A stretch of 64,000 nucleotides of DNA, taken from assembly GCA_949752735.1 (NCBI GenBank), contig OX457036.1, positions 14,699,516 through 14,763,515 of the forward strand. The letters are read 5' to 3'. Numbering within the stretch: the first letter of the stretch is position 1; each line of letters starts with the position of its first letter. Below the pieces are notes generated by a model that was given only the letters and a program-made list of their open reading frames with translations, was not told where the DNA came from and did not search any database. Source of the DNA: Lumbricus terrestris. Its lineage: Eukaryota > Annelida > Clitellata > Crassiclitellata > Lumbricidae. This document shows, one piece after another, positions 53,001 to 60,875 of the stretch. Both the position numbers and the translations under genes were made by a program.

Positions 53001-55192
53001 TCAGACACCGCAAACAATTAAAATTTTCGGTGACGACGACTACGTAATGAATTGCTGCCTGGCATACAAGGATAGATGTAAGTAATTGTCAATTAGCTAA
53101 TCATCTATTTGCATCGTATTGTATCTGACCATTAATTTTATAACGCACTTCTCGCAGCAAGAGCCTTTCAGAAGTGCTCCCAGAGTCCCAGTGCGTGCAA
53201 CCTCGAGAGAAAAGGCAGAATTTGAGATGAGTGAAAGATGATGAATGACTACCAGGGCGAACTGGTGGGGGGGATGTCCATGCCATAGTCGGCCTGTAGG
53301 CTAAGTATACAAAATTTTCCAGTCACAGAATGGAGCACAAAATGTCAGAAAGACAGCAAGTTGATGGTTAAACGAGAAACATTAGAATTGGAATTATCTG
53401 TTCAGACTATTCATCTAATCGATTAGCTGATGGATTAGAACCTTATTAATTAGTGTATACCCACCTCTGCTCTGCAACAGTGAGACCATGAGTCTCCTAA
53501 CTTTCCAGATTAAATAGAGAATAATTCTGCATTTATTCAAACTAATCAGTCAAGATGACTTCACAGATGTTGACATGTGTAGACAACTAGGGCGCCGTAA
53601 CAAATGCGCGCATGACAAAAGCGCGCAGACAAATGCGCGCAGACAATAGCGCGCAACAGGGACCTTCCCCGTCAAAAGAGCGCAGACAAATGCGCGCAAC
53701 GGAAAAGAAATTTGAGAACAGTTAAAAATATTCATGTTTCATATCATAGGCTCTTCCTATGTCCGACTTGTTATGCTGATTTTCGGCGTCTATTCCTTCG
53801 TATGCTTTCTCATATTAGTCTTTGATTTTGATTAGCGCCGGCGTTGGTTCCAACGTATGGCACGATTCCTTTGGAAGAGTTTTTGCACGGCGTGGCTCAC
53901 AACGTTAGCCTATAACATTACTCTAATTTGAACTCAATTTTTTAACATTTCCAGCGAAAACAATTTGACTATATTCTGTTTCACTTCAAAAGTCCAGTAT
54001 GTATTTTGTGCGCAATTTTAGGCCACAGTAGTGTAGCTTATGTTAGTAATGAACTTTCGTAGACATATTTTAAATTAATTAGAAGTTACATAATGTCCTA
54101 AAAATCTGATGTATCTGGATGACTAGATTCTTCACTCTTCCGTTTTAATTTGTTCAATTTGTATTTCTGCTGCTGCGTTTCATTATGTTTAGATGTTCAT
54201 TAAAAACATTTATATGTATTGGGTCTATTTGTTCTTAATCGCGCGCATTTGTCGTGCGCGATTTTGTTACTGCACGCATTTGTCTGCGCGCATTTGTCTG
54301 CGCGCTTTTGTCATGCGTGCTCTTGACCGTGCACCGACAACTAGACATCTCTCTTCCATCATCCTGGACTGAGAGAGATTTGATCACAGATATAAAGTTA
54401 GATTTGATAGATCATGGCGGAGCAGATAGGATCGGAGAGATCCCATTTGATTTGGTCCTTTAGAAGTGTAGATTGACTCACTGTCAAACAAATACATAAG
54501 GCCAAGACAAATTTCCTCATTTGATTCGTGATTTTAATTCAAGCAGATACAATTAAATTACATTGAAGGCAGCATGTGATGGGGTTTCAGATGCAAGACA
54601 CGTTCACCTGCTCACATGGGATTGTAACATGAGGACCAAAGGATTGGCTCTGAGATTGAAGCTATTCTCAGCACTGGTCAGATATTTTCGCTTATTTCCT
54701 TCATCGATTCTTTTAATATCAAACACGACTTGCCTGTTTTAGCTTACTCACTTAACCTGAGGAATCGTATTATCAGCTGACATCTGATTTAATTACGGTT
54801 AATTAGTAATTAGCACCGGTGTCTAACCCACACGAACCGATGTCGCTTCGGAACCACGAAGTCCAGAAGGTCAGTCTGCTTAGGCAGATAGACACATTGG
54901 GCAGCCTATAGTTATTATGACGGATACAGAATTTGAAAGAGATTGCAAAAGTGTTAAGGTACAAACGAGTATCATAATCTATGTAAACAATTGCTCCAAT
55001 AATGTCTAGTCACACGTATTGAACTACAACGCATTGTTTGTGCATTTCCAGGATAAGAGGATAAAAGATTACTTCGCCTTGGTTCGCGGCACTGATACCC
55101 ATCACAGTCAGTGGCGCAGCCCTCCTCGACGTCAAAGCCTGCCTCAAAGGTTTCAAAGGCATGCGCCAAGCAGCATGCCTCCACCTCTGTAA
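40396..55192 (+). CDS. PDZ plus Swt1-like PIN nuclease gene (multi-exon)
   Basis: Exons that join with matching phases: 40396-40723, 41590-41701, 42813-42895, 44913-45083, 47213-47353, 47827-47893, 48760-48869, 49901-49976, 51252-51331, 51687-51785, 53005-53077, 54591-54676, then probably 54905-54958 and 55052-55192. The protein begins with an acidic Ser/Thr-rich region, then a PDZ domain spread over three exons (FDII/VDRVNLFKES ... RGDELLQ/VNGIQLFGL), a basic linker, and a PIN domain with its acidic residues: D in IIVDTNVLI, E in PWVVLQELN, D in GDDDYV, D in LLTWDCN. The PWVVLQEL and NCCLAYKDR signatures fit Swt1, a nuclear RNA endonuclease acting in mRNP quality control (family knowledge). 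A PDZ domain is not expected there. The true start may lie upstream among the small exons at 18.9-27.5 kb, or at ATG 40403. Confidence 0.7.
41118..41372 (+). CDS. 84-codon open frame inside intron 1
   Basis: ATG at 41118 lies in a good initiation context (AAGATGG). The frame begins with a Lys/Ser-rich stretch (SKKKKQATGWRSF) and ends with a hydrophobic region (GLLLLWPTLFLELSLWVYH) before a stop. It could be an alternative first exon of the surrounding gene or a chance frame; no donor inside it is convincing. Confidence 0.25.
   Translation: MDEKGGSSRQKSETVSSKKKKQATGWRSFRVVHREADQDAVKPAFGLLLLWPTLFLELSLWVYHAGSFFGITLLLKVLCNFHII
41590..41701 (+). CDS. Exon 2, Ser/Thr-rich linker
   Basis: Acceptor TTTTGTCTTCAG, donor G|GTAAGT. 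It enters in phase 0 and leaves one base. It reads PTTSGESEPLFHLSPTSSES onward, without a recognised domain. Confidence 0.75.
42640..42720. repeat. TTATTG microsatellite
   Basis: Run of ATT/GTT trinucleotides in intron 2. Confidence 0.85.
42813..42895 (+). CDS. Exon 3, start of the PDZ region
   Basis: Acceptor GTTTCGATTCAG. Entering with one base it reads DETFEADKEKVLSG and later LGNGFDII. The donor ATT|GTTAGT is imperfect but gives phase 0, which matches exon 4. Confidence 0.65.
43007..43132. mobile_element. Short hAT-like MITE (126 bp)
   Basis: Termini CATGGGCGGAGTTT and AAACTCCGCCCATG with exact duplications GATCAGTC at 42999-43006 and 43133-43140. It lies in intron 3. Confidence 0.92.
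43278..43518. mobile_element. hAT-like MITE (241 bp)
   Basis: Termini CAGGGGCGGATCCA and TATCCGCCCCTG with exact duplications CATCAGGT at 43270-43277 and 43519-43526. It has the GACTAAA...AGGTCATCA motif of this group. Confidence 0.92.
43776..44169. mobile_element. hAT-like MITE (394 bp)
   Basis: Termini CATGGGCGCCGG and, reversed, CATGGGCCGAGAC, with exact duplications ACACTATT at 43768-43775 and 44170-44177. The interior resembles MITE A at 3608, including GGAAAGACGCGAG and GGGGGACCGTCCCC. Confidence 0.9.
44913..45083 (+). CDS. Exon 4, main part of the PDZ domain
   Basis: Acceptor TGCTTTCTGAAG, donor CAG|GTAAGC, 57 codons in phase 0. It reads VDRVNLFKESGGCCMSFE at the position of the PDZ binding loop, with GG-CCMS-F in place of the usual GLGF. 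It ends with GMVGGSRFQRGDELLQ, the typical RxGDxLLxVNG motif completed by exon 5. Confidence 0.85.
45084..47212. other. Intron 4
   Basis: No exon seen. Contains an AAT microsatellite (46516-46574), a run of AAGTCG-like units (46875-46965) and TTTGTATTTATTTGATTTCA repeats just before exon 5 (47130-47200). Confidence 0.6.
47213..47353 (+). CDS. Exon 5, end of the PDZ domain
   Basis: Acceptor TTATAATTGCAG, donor TCT|GTGAGT, 47 codons in phase 0. It reads VNGIQLFGLTCFKVTTI then LPQEVVLTVARR, the last helix and strand of a PDZ fold. Confidence 0.85.
47827..47893 (+). CDS. Exon 6, Ser-rich linker
   Basis: Acceptor TTCTATGACAG, donor CTG|GTAGGC. It enters in phase 0 and leaves one base. It reads RSKVSDESGPSSCPIQESSS. 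Confidence 0.65.
48530..48672. repeat. ATT/ATC-rich microsatellite tract
   Basis: Degenerate trinucleotide runs in intron 6. Confidence 0.8.
48760..48869 (+). CDS. Exon 7, Lys-rich linker
   Basis: Acceptor TGCTGTGTGCAG. It enters with one base and ends in phase 0 at AAG|GTCTAG, a weak donor. It reads GNTGATSKDKGDWKGKSLM then PVFKPTIRRLDIK. It leads directly into the PIN domain. Confidence 0.7.
48870..49900. other. Intron 7
   Basis: A purine-rich stretch (about 48955-49125) and unique sequence; no exon recognised. Confidence 0.5.
49901..49976 (+). CDS. Exon 8, PIN motif I
   Basis: Acceptor TTTTTTTAG, donor AAA|GTAAGC; phase 0 in, one base out. NLHIIVDTNVLIDIS carries the first catalytic Asp and the conserved Asn of PIN nucleases. 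Confidence 0.85.
50755..51116. repeat. Strand-asymmetric G/T-rich minisatellite
   Basis: About 360 bp of GGTGGTTTTGGTGG-like units with almost no C on the plus strand, in intron 8. The long frames on both strands here are low-complexity artefacts. Confidence 0.9.
51252..51331 (+). CDS. Exon 9, PIN motif II
   Basis: Acceptor TTTTTGTACAG, donor AAG|GTAAGT; one base in, phase 0 out. MYGQSFKLVVPWVVLQELNS contains the conserved Glu in the Swt1-type PWVVLQEL signature. Confidence 0.88.
51687..51785 (+). CDS. Exon 10, PIN helix region
   Basis: Acceptor TTTGTGTTTTTCAG, donor TAT|GTAAGC, 33 codons in phase 0. It reads PWPVRNAAREADKEINFLME, matching the helix in which Swt1 proteins keep an A-x-x-A-x-x-x-I-N pattern. 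Confidence 0.82.
51836..52300. repeat. AAT/GAT microsatellite patches in intron 10
   Basis: Runs at 51836-51892, 52107-52130 and 52256-52285, separated by unique sequence. Confidence 0.7.
52540..52925 (-). mobile_element. Remnant of a DDE transposase (3' end)
   Basis: The minus strand reads LENTNKVIKNLATRLGTSVG then TGGGHIEHKM and a stop at about 52835. This G-G-H-I-E-H ending is common at the C-terminus of Tc1/mariner-related and other DDE transposases. A possible terminal sequence GGTTAGCCAAAAAGCACCCG lies about 290 bp further at 52541. Everything upstream of the C-terminus is missing. It sits in intron 10. Confidence 0.6.
53005..53077 (+). CDS. Exon 11, PIN motif III
   Basis: Acceptor TTCCTTATTTTCAG, donor AGAT|GTAAGT; phase 0 in, one base out. 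TPQTIKIFGDDDYVMNCCLA has the acidic GDDD cluster and the V-x-x-C-C-L pattern of Swt1 PIN domains. Confidence 0.87.
53591..54335. mobile_element. Mutator-like non-autonomous element with GCGCGC-rich inverted ends
   Basis: Inverted termini of about 56 bp; the inner 40 bp are nearly perfect and made of repeated GCGCGCAGACAAAT units. Flanking duplications GACAACTAG (53582-53590 and 54336-54344) are 9 bp and exact. The interior is AT-rich with no transposase. Nine-bp duplications and long, repeat-bearing ends fit Mutator-like elements. It lies in intron 11. Confidence 0.82.
54591..54676 (+). CDS. Exon 12, PIN motif IV
   Basis: Acceptor GGGGTTTCAG. It enters with one base (completing TAT after exon 11) and reads ARHVHLLTWDCNMRTKGLAL, corresponding to the LLTxDxNLxxKAL motif with the fourth acidic residue. 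The donor CTG|GTCAGA is weak; the frame stays open beyond it for 19 codons. Confidence 0.75.
54905..54958 (+). CDS. Tentative exon 13
   Basis: Bounded by ATTGGGCAG and AAG|GTACAA, 18 codons in phase 0. It reads PIVIMTDTEFERDCKSVK and joins smoothly to DKRIKDYFALVRG of the next exon. The acceptor is poor in pyrimidines. Confidence 0.4.
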
Positions 55193-55313
55193 AGCCTTCC
55201 TCCACCTTTGCGAAGCTGTCCGCTACTTCATGTCCAACCCTGAGATCATCGAAAGCGAAAGGCAACAAGAAGATGCACTCATAAATAGGCTAACCGCTGT
55301 AACTTGCGTGTAA
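55052..55313 (+). CDS. Terminal exon with two competing frames
   Basis: Acceptor GTGCATTTCCAG. The frame fitting exon 13 reads DKRIKDYFALVRGTD then a basic Pro/Arg/Ser-rich tail to a TAA at 55190. The +1 frame (GAALLDVKACLKGFKGM ... NPEIIESERQQ) is open to a TAA at 55311 and has a regular helical pattern that could match the HEPN-like C-terminus of Swt1. A one-base indel near 55095, or an unseen acceptor such as CACAG at 55107, may link the PIN domain to this second frame. Confidence 0.5.
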
Positions 55314-55807
55314 AGACAAAAGTGCGTTATTTTCAGTAGGTTTGAATGAGGAATGTATTCACTTACTCACATGTCACTGAATCTCAATAATTACTGTCTC
55401 AATAATTACTGTTATCACAAACTCTAAAGTTCGAAAACGTTATTTGAAAGGCAGCAGCGGGGCACTGGTTTATTCACGAGCACTAGATTGTGACAAGATG
55501 CGCCGACGTGGAGATCTGGCCGAATTTTGGTCGGTCTTGTCTTTTTCTTTGTTTTATTGTATGTCTGTCTGTTCGTACTTCTGTCATTAATTAGGTCATG
55601 ACGATGAGCTAATAGTGACGATGATTTGTAATGTAGGCTATTGGCTGCCCAGTTCTCCGTTATGAGGGCTCACGACGCTTCTCTGAGCTATTTAGTCCAT
55701 TGATTAGGGTGCTTGTCAACGCCGAGTTGAGGGGGTCCTAAGAGACCTCCAAACAAAATCCTGGCTACGGTCTTGCTAGCGCCGTGGCCGTAATTATAAG
55801 CCTAATC
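55314..55807. other. 3' flank of the gene, with a repeat R fragment
   Basis: No AATAAA is close to either stop. GGGGCACTGGTTTATTCACG at about 55457 is a reversed piece of repeat R. No exon seen. Confidence 0.45.
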
Positions 55808-56162
55808 CAGTGTCTAATATAGTCCCTCTGCATTGTGGGGAAGGAAATTCAGGTTTCTGGGGGGGGAATGGCCGTTTTCTTGGGCGAGCAGCAACCGTTG
55901 AAACCGATGCCGAGGACACCCTTTGACCGGTCATTTTTCTGATGACCTTATTTAGTCCTTCACTTCGAATTTCATTCATCCTGGCATCTGTCAGATTTTT
56001 CTTAGGGCGGGGGTGGGGTGATAGGCATGCCATTTTTAGAAAGTATTACCTATGTGCATTGTGCATGTTAACAACATTTCAAGATTTTTCCCAGGGGAAA
56101 TCTAATTTGGGGGGAGGGGTGGAACTTCCCTCCTCCATCAGACAGCCCTAGATTAAACACTG
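55808..56162. mobile_element. hAT-like MITE related to the 29623 element
   Basis: Termini CAGTGTCTAATATAGTCCC and CTAGATTAAACACTG, with the same GGAATTCAGGTTTCTGGGG-like block inside the left end. The flanks (GCCTAATC and GTCCAATC) match at 6 of 8 positions, suggesting an old insertion. Confidence 0.75.
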
Positions 56163-59100
56163 GGTCCAATCGTTCGAGCCCATAGACGCTGCATAGGAGT
56201 TTCTAGACTAGAGTTTCTAGTTTCAATGTTTACCTACATTTTAAGTCAAATTTATCGAAAACTTTCCATTTTGACATGTTTTAAAAAAAGTCTGGATGTG
56301 TCCCTGCTGTGAATATGAGAATGTAGAGGAAACGACAAGAAACAAGTGGACAATTTTGTAAGGGTATGGATAAAATGAAACAAAACAGCAAAATATGTTA
56401 AACGATCATTTGTATTGACATCACGGAGATTAAGACGTCAATACATTATCCTTAAAACAAGGATGTCCTAGGCCCAACATGAATAAAGCAGACATTGTAC
56501 GTGACATCCTCAACATCGACTTGCAATATTTACTAAAAAAAGTAAAAGGTTGTTGACTACATTGTTTCAGACTTTTGAATTTTAAGAAACAGAAAAACTT
56601 CAAACAATTGATTAAAAATTATAATTCAAAAGAAACAACTATAGTTATAAAACCAAACAAACTGTGTGAATGTTGTCAGTTAATAGATGTCCTAATCTAA
56701 ATTTGAATGATTCTAGCAACAGATGCAGGCAATGCTTGAATGTTTCTGGTTTCTAAAATTTGTCCAGTCCCTGACATTCACTGTGGTACTATAAAATTGT
56801 ATTTTTTCAGTAAATCCAATTTTTACTACTTCAAATGGTCTTCACAATATACTACTTCACATAGTTCACACGGGGTATGGTCTTTCTATTCGCATTTAAT
56901 TAACACTCCTTCTTTTCAAAGAAACTTTATGTTTTGAGATCCACTGGCAGCCATAAGTGCTTCTTTTTCCGATTTGAGTGTTTTTGTGTACTTTTCTTCG
57001 TTGTTGCTTTCCTTGATATCAGAACTGCATTACAGTGTTATAATATTGTTTGTATTGTATTTGACCATTTATAAAGCGTTGCTGCTATTTCTTCTTGCTG
57101 CCTTTTTCTTGTTAGTGTATATTTCTCTCTCTCGCAGTTCCTTCCAGAACATTGGGTGACAAGATTTCTCCATTCCGTGCGGTTGGCTCACTTCTCTGCA
57201 TCTGTGTGCCGGTTTGGCATCCTCTTTTCGTTTCTGTAGCGGTAGTTTTTTTTACAGGTAAGGGGTTGCTAACCCCATGCCCTAACCTCCTCCTTTTTCA
57301 ACCGGGCCTGGGACCGGCTTTGGCGGAGTGTATTTTTCTCTTCTTTTTTTCCAGACTTGCTTGTTTTGCTTGAATTTATTTCAGTTTAGACTTCAGCTAA
57401 AGTGGAAAAATGTCAATAAATGTCTCACTTTGGTGGGCCCAACAAAGTAAACTGCGTGTGAAAAGTAATATTTCAATGCTAGAAATTTTAAACCCTGACT
57501 GCAACCAAATGATGCTTCTCAGTGTCCTCTCATTCGTTGGTGCATGCCCTATTCAGGACCCAGAATAAAAAGTAGCTATTGATTTAATATCACAATACGT
57601 AAACATCTAGTTCAAATAACGTTGTAAATTACTTGCCAGTCTTGGTCGAATACAAGTTGGATTGACAATAACAATTCTTGCTAGATATATGTCGGACTGA
57701 TAAAAAGAATTTTGCTAATAGAAGTGGGATTAATGAAAAGAATATTGGTTTTAAAAATAAAATCTGTGTTGCTAAAAAATAATTCCTGAAAAAATGGAAG
57801 CTGTATTGATAAACAATAATTTCTGTTTAAACAGAAGTTGGAATGATTACAAGATTTCGTTGGTCCTTTCGCTTACATGGCGGTTAAATTTATTAAAAGA
57901 ATCCGTCTAAATAGAAACATTTAGATTGATTAGATATAATTAATAATGCTACAGTAGACGAAAAATAGAAAAAACTGTGACCTATTTATCAACAGAAATC
58001 TATTTTTAGAGCATTGAGTGGCTAGGAACTAGGTGTGACAAATAATATAACTCGTAATAATGTATGGGATGGAATTGTAATAATCGAGAATGGAAAAAGT
58101 GGCCAGAATTAGGACGCGACCAGAATTAGGCACTTTTACCAAGGTCTTTGCTTTTACCCTACTCTTCCCAGCAAGCCATCTGAACGAACTTCTCACGCAC
58201 AGTACGAGAATAACTGTACAAAGATTATTGTGAGTCGGACAATATGAGCCACGTGAAGTTGGAGCGCGCAAAGTAGACTAACTATAGCCTATGGGTCTTA
58301 AGAAGGATTGGGGTTGATTGCTAAACCTCTGGCAATTTTCACCCTGCTCACCTAACTAAATGAATCTACGTTATCAAGAAGTCTCTACGTTTAGCCATTG
58401 TACCTTTATAATTAGGCCTATATGATCCTTATCAGGACAGCATGCGGCCCAATGCTTCCGTTCGTCGAATCCCGTTTTTACGTGAGATTCATAGACGCAA
58501 CGTCGTTCCTTTTCAGTGAGTAGGACAAACAAGTGGGGTGACCTTCCTCCAAATCTAAGGTGTTTTTAACCATCATGAACTCTGCATCTAGGAATATACA
58601 GTTATAGGCCTACACCTTTTTAGCAGCATCTGAAACTGCTCTTTATTCGTCTAGTTGGGCTGGGAGAGCATAGCAGGTATCATAGCGGGGTGATCAACAC
58701 AGGGCCACAATAGGGCTTAGGCCTACACTATTATAGTCCTCTGAATGAATGAATCTGGAGTGAAGCAGCATTTATAACTTCAAGTACAGATCTGAGGACG
58801 GGAATGGCTATAGTTGCTGTCTCTGTGTAACTAACATGGTTTCGTTCACGAGAAGAACTTGCTTTTAAGATTAAGACGACCAGAGATTATAACCGCTTAA
58901 AGATCGGACGGGCGGGGTCTCTGAAATTCGAAAGAATTCATTTCCTTCCCGATTTTCTATACAGCCATTTCTTCTTTCTGGCTGTTGTTACTCCGAGTAA
59001 CCAATATTATAGGTCTACTGGCATTGCTTAAAATTCCGTCGTTGAATGTAGGCCTAATACGTTGGGTGCGTCCTTTTGGCGTGATTCTGTGGACTGCCCC

Positions 59101-59737
59101 CACGGTATTACTGAACGATCCACCACATTTATTAATTCGATCCTGATCACCAACAGTTGTGCAGATCTAAAACACAACTTGCAGTAGCGTCAGTTGAAAA
59201 AGAGCACGTGCACTTTCATCTGACCCAATTATTTAGAGAGTCACTCGTTCATATTTAGGACATGTGACCCATTTATTTATTTGACCCCCGTTGTCATTCG
59301 CCAGGTAAATAGCCCTATGGGCAAGCATCATGAATCAGGGGCGGATTCAGAGGGGCAATCCGGCCATGGCTGGATTGTAAAATTTAAAAAGTGCATGGCA
59401 CGTGGACCCCACCATTTGGTTTCAACAAACCATTAACTCAATGCAAATGCCGAACAAACTCACAATGCAGCCTAAAGAAGTCTTTTTAGTGATCAGTTAT
59501 TACACTTTTTATTAAATAAGGAGAACAGCATTTTTTTAAAAATACTTTTTATTAACTAAGAAGAACGGCAATGTTTTTAAATGAGATATGGATGAGCTGG
59601 TGTGAAAATGCAGCAAAGGAAAAGGAAGAATTGTTGTAAGAAAAAAAACCCATAAAATTAATCCCTCAAACCCAAAGACCAATAAAAAAAAAGACAGCCC
59701 ACCACCAAATATAAAAAATTTGTTCATGGAGACCAAT
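56163..59737. other. Long intergenic stretch
   Basis: No exon with convincing splice sites. At about 57655-57850 a degenerate array of GAAGTTGGATTGATAAAA-like units resembles the interior of the element at 28731. At about 58838-58910 a fragment of repeat R is present. At 59338 a lone hAT-like terminus CAGGGGCGGATTCAGAG occurs without a partner. Confidence 0.45.
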
Positions 59738-60061
59738 GTAGCTACAGCATATTTTTACCATCTTTATTTAATATCTTTCTGCTTACAGCTCCCGACTCTT
59801 TGGGCGTCACAAAAATAAAAGGTACAAATACAACTCTATGGTCGAAGGGAATGGGAGACAACAAAACAATACGAAGGGAATGAGAGACCAAAGAAAAGTA
59901 CGAAGGGAATCAGAGGCCAACAAGAACAACGAAGGGAATCAGAGACTACAAATTACCATAGAGTTGTATTTGTAGCCCTTTACTTTTATGGCACTCAAGA
60001 GCCGGGAGCTGCAACACAAAGATATTTAAACAAAAACAGTAAAAAATATGCTGGGAACTAC
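59738..60061. mobile_element. Fold-back element with about 110-bp inverted repeats
   Basis: The arms (about 59738-59850 and 59950-60061) are long imperfect inverted repeats. They include AGCATATTTTTACC, CAGCTCCCGACTCTT and TACAAATACAACTCTATGGT. The loop has about four tandem CGAAGGGAATCAGAGACCAA-like units. No target duplication was recognised. Transcripts would form a strong hairpin. Confidence 0.75.
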
Positions 60062-60424
60062 ACTGGATTTCTTAAACAGTTTTTATATTTGGGTACTGCC
60101 CTTTTTTACTGGTTTTTGGATATTAGGGATAGGGACTGAAGTAAAAAGAAAAAAAGAAAGAAAAAAGTAAAAAAGAAAATAGAGACATGCAGAGGGAAAC
60201 TGGGAGTTGTGACAGATTAGGACAAATAAATAAAGTAAAAACATTCGGGAAAACAAAAAACTATAAAAGAAAAGACAGAGGTGGAGGAGGGCTGCATTTT
60301 CAACACCAGCTACAACAGATATGATTGAGTAGACTAAAATAAGTGTATTACAGACATTAAAGCATGAGCAGAAGCCCGTTTGTTCTTCTTTGTTACGAGG
60401 CGCTTGAAGCAGAGACCCGCTTCT
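60062..60424. other. No supported exon
   Basis: AT-rich sequence downstream of the fold-back element. The minus-strand frame running through it is a continuation past the likely end of the exon at 60612. Confidence 0.4.
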
Positions 60425-60612
60425 CTGGCACTCCTCGTCCAGTCTCGGCTTCTCGTCGGGTCCGTCGGAGCACGAGATCTCGGCGAACTTCTGCGAGACC
60501 GGAAGTGCGACGTAGTTCTTGAGGTCGACGATTGTACGGAAGAATGAAAGGCTGCGTGAGATCTGGTCAGGCGAAGACGACTGAAAACCAATCTGTAGTT
60601 CCCTCTCGAAAT
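60425..60612 (-). pseudogene. NWD1-like exon from the region preceding NACHT
   Basis: Acceptor TATAATTGCAG on the minus strand. It reads DFERELQIGFQSSSPDQISR then FFRTIVDLKNYV and LDEECQ. This resembles the segment in NWD-type proteins between the N-terminal domain and the NACHT ATPase (an RE-x-E/x-G pattern, a FxRxIxDL pattern, then DEEAQ). After DEECQ the better continuation (GLCFKRLVTKKNKR) is in another frame, suggesting a frameshift. It lies 3' of WD-encoding sequence on the same strand, the wrong order for one gene, so it should belong to a second copy. Confidence 0.5.
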
Positions 60613-60875
60613 CTGCAATTATAGCCAACGGTCGAAGTCAATAAAATATCGATACTTAATAAAATTTTCGGCCTATTGACGATGTTAATGTTGATTGCAA
60701 TGAAAGCAAGGAGAAATACGAAAAGACAAAACCGATGACGGCGATGATTACTAACTAATAGGGCTCAAGAGCTTCACATTTTTGTGATTGTAAATTCTAA
60801 AATCTTTGTCTGCATCTCCATTATCCAAATAACCAACATCAGACGAACAAAACTGATCATTTCAAGACTAGTCAC

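Noticed and set aside
55794..56151. Frames on both strands in the 3' flank of the PIN gene
   Set aside because: They fall within the hAT-like MITE at 55808-56162.
60083..60424. C-terminal part of the minus-strand frame after the NWD-like exon
   Set aside because: The sequence becomes hydrophobic low-complexity AT-rich translation after DEECQ and does not resemble the family.
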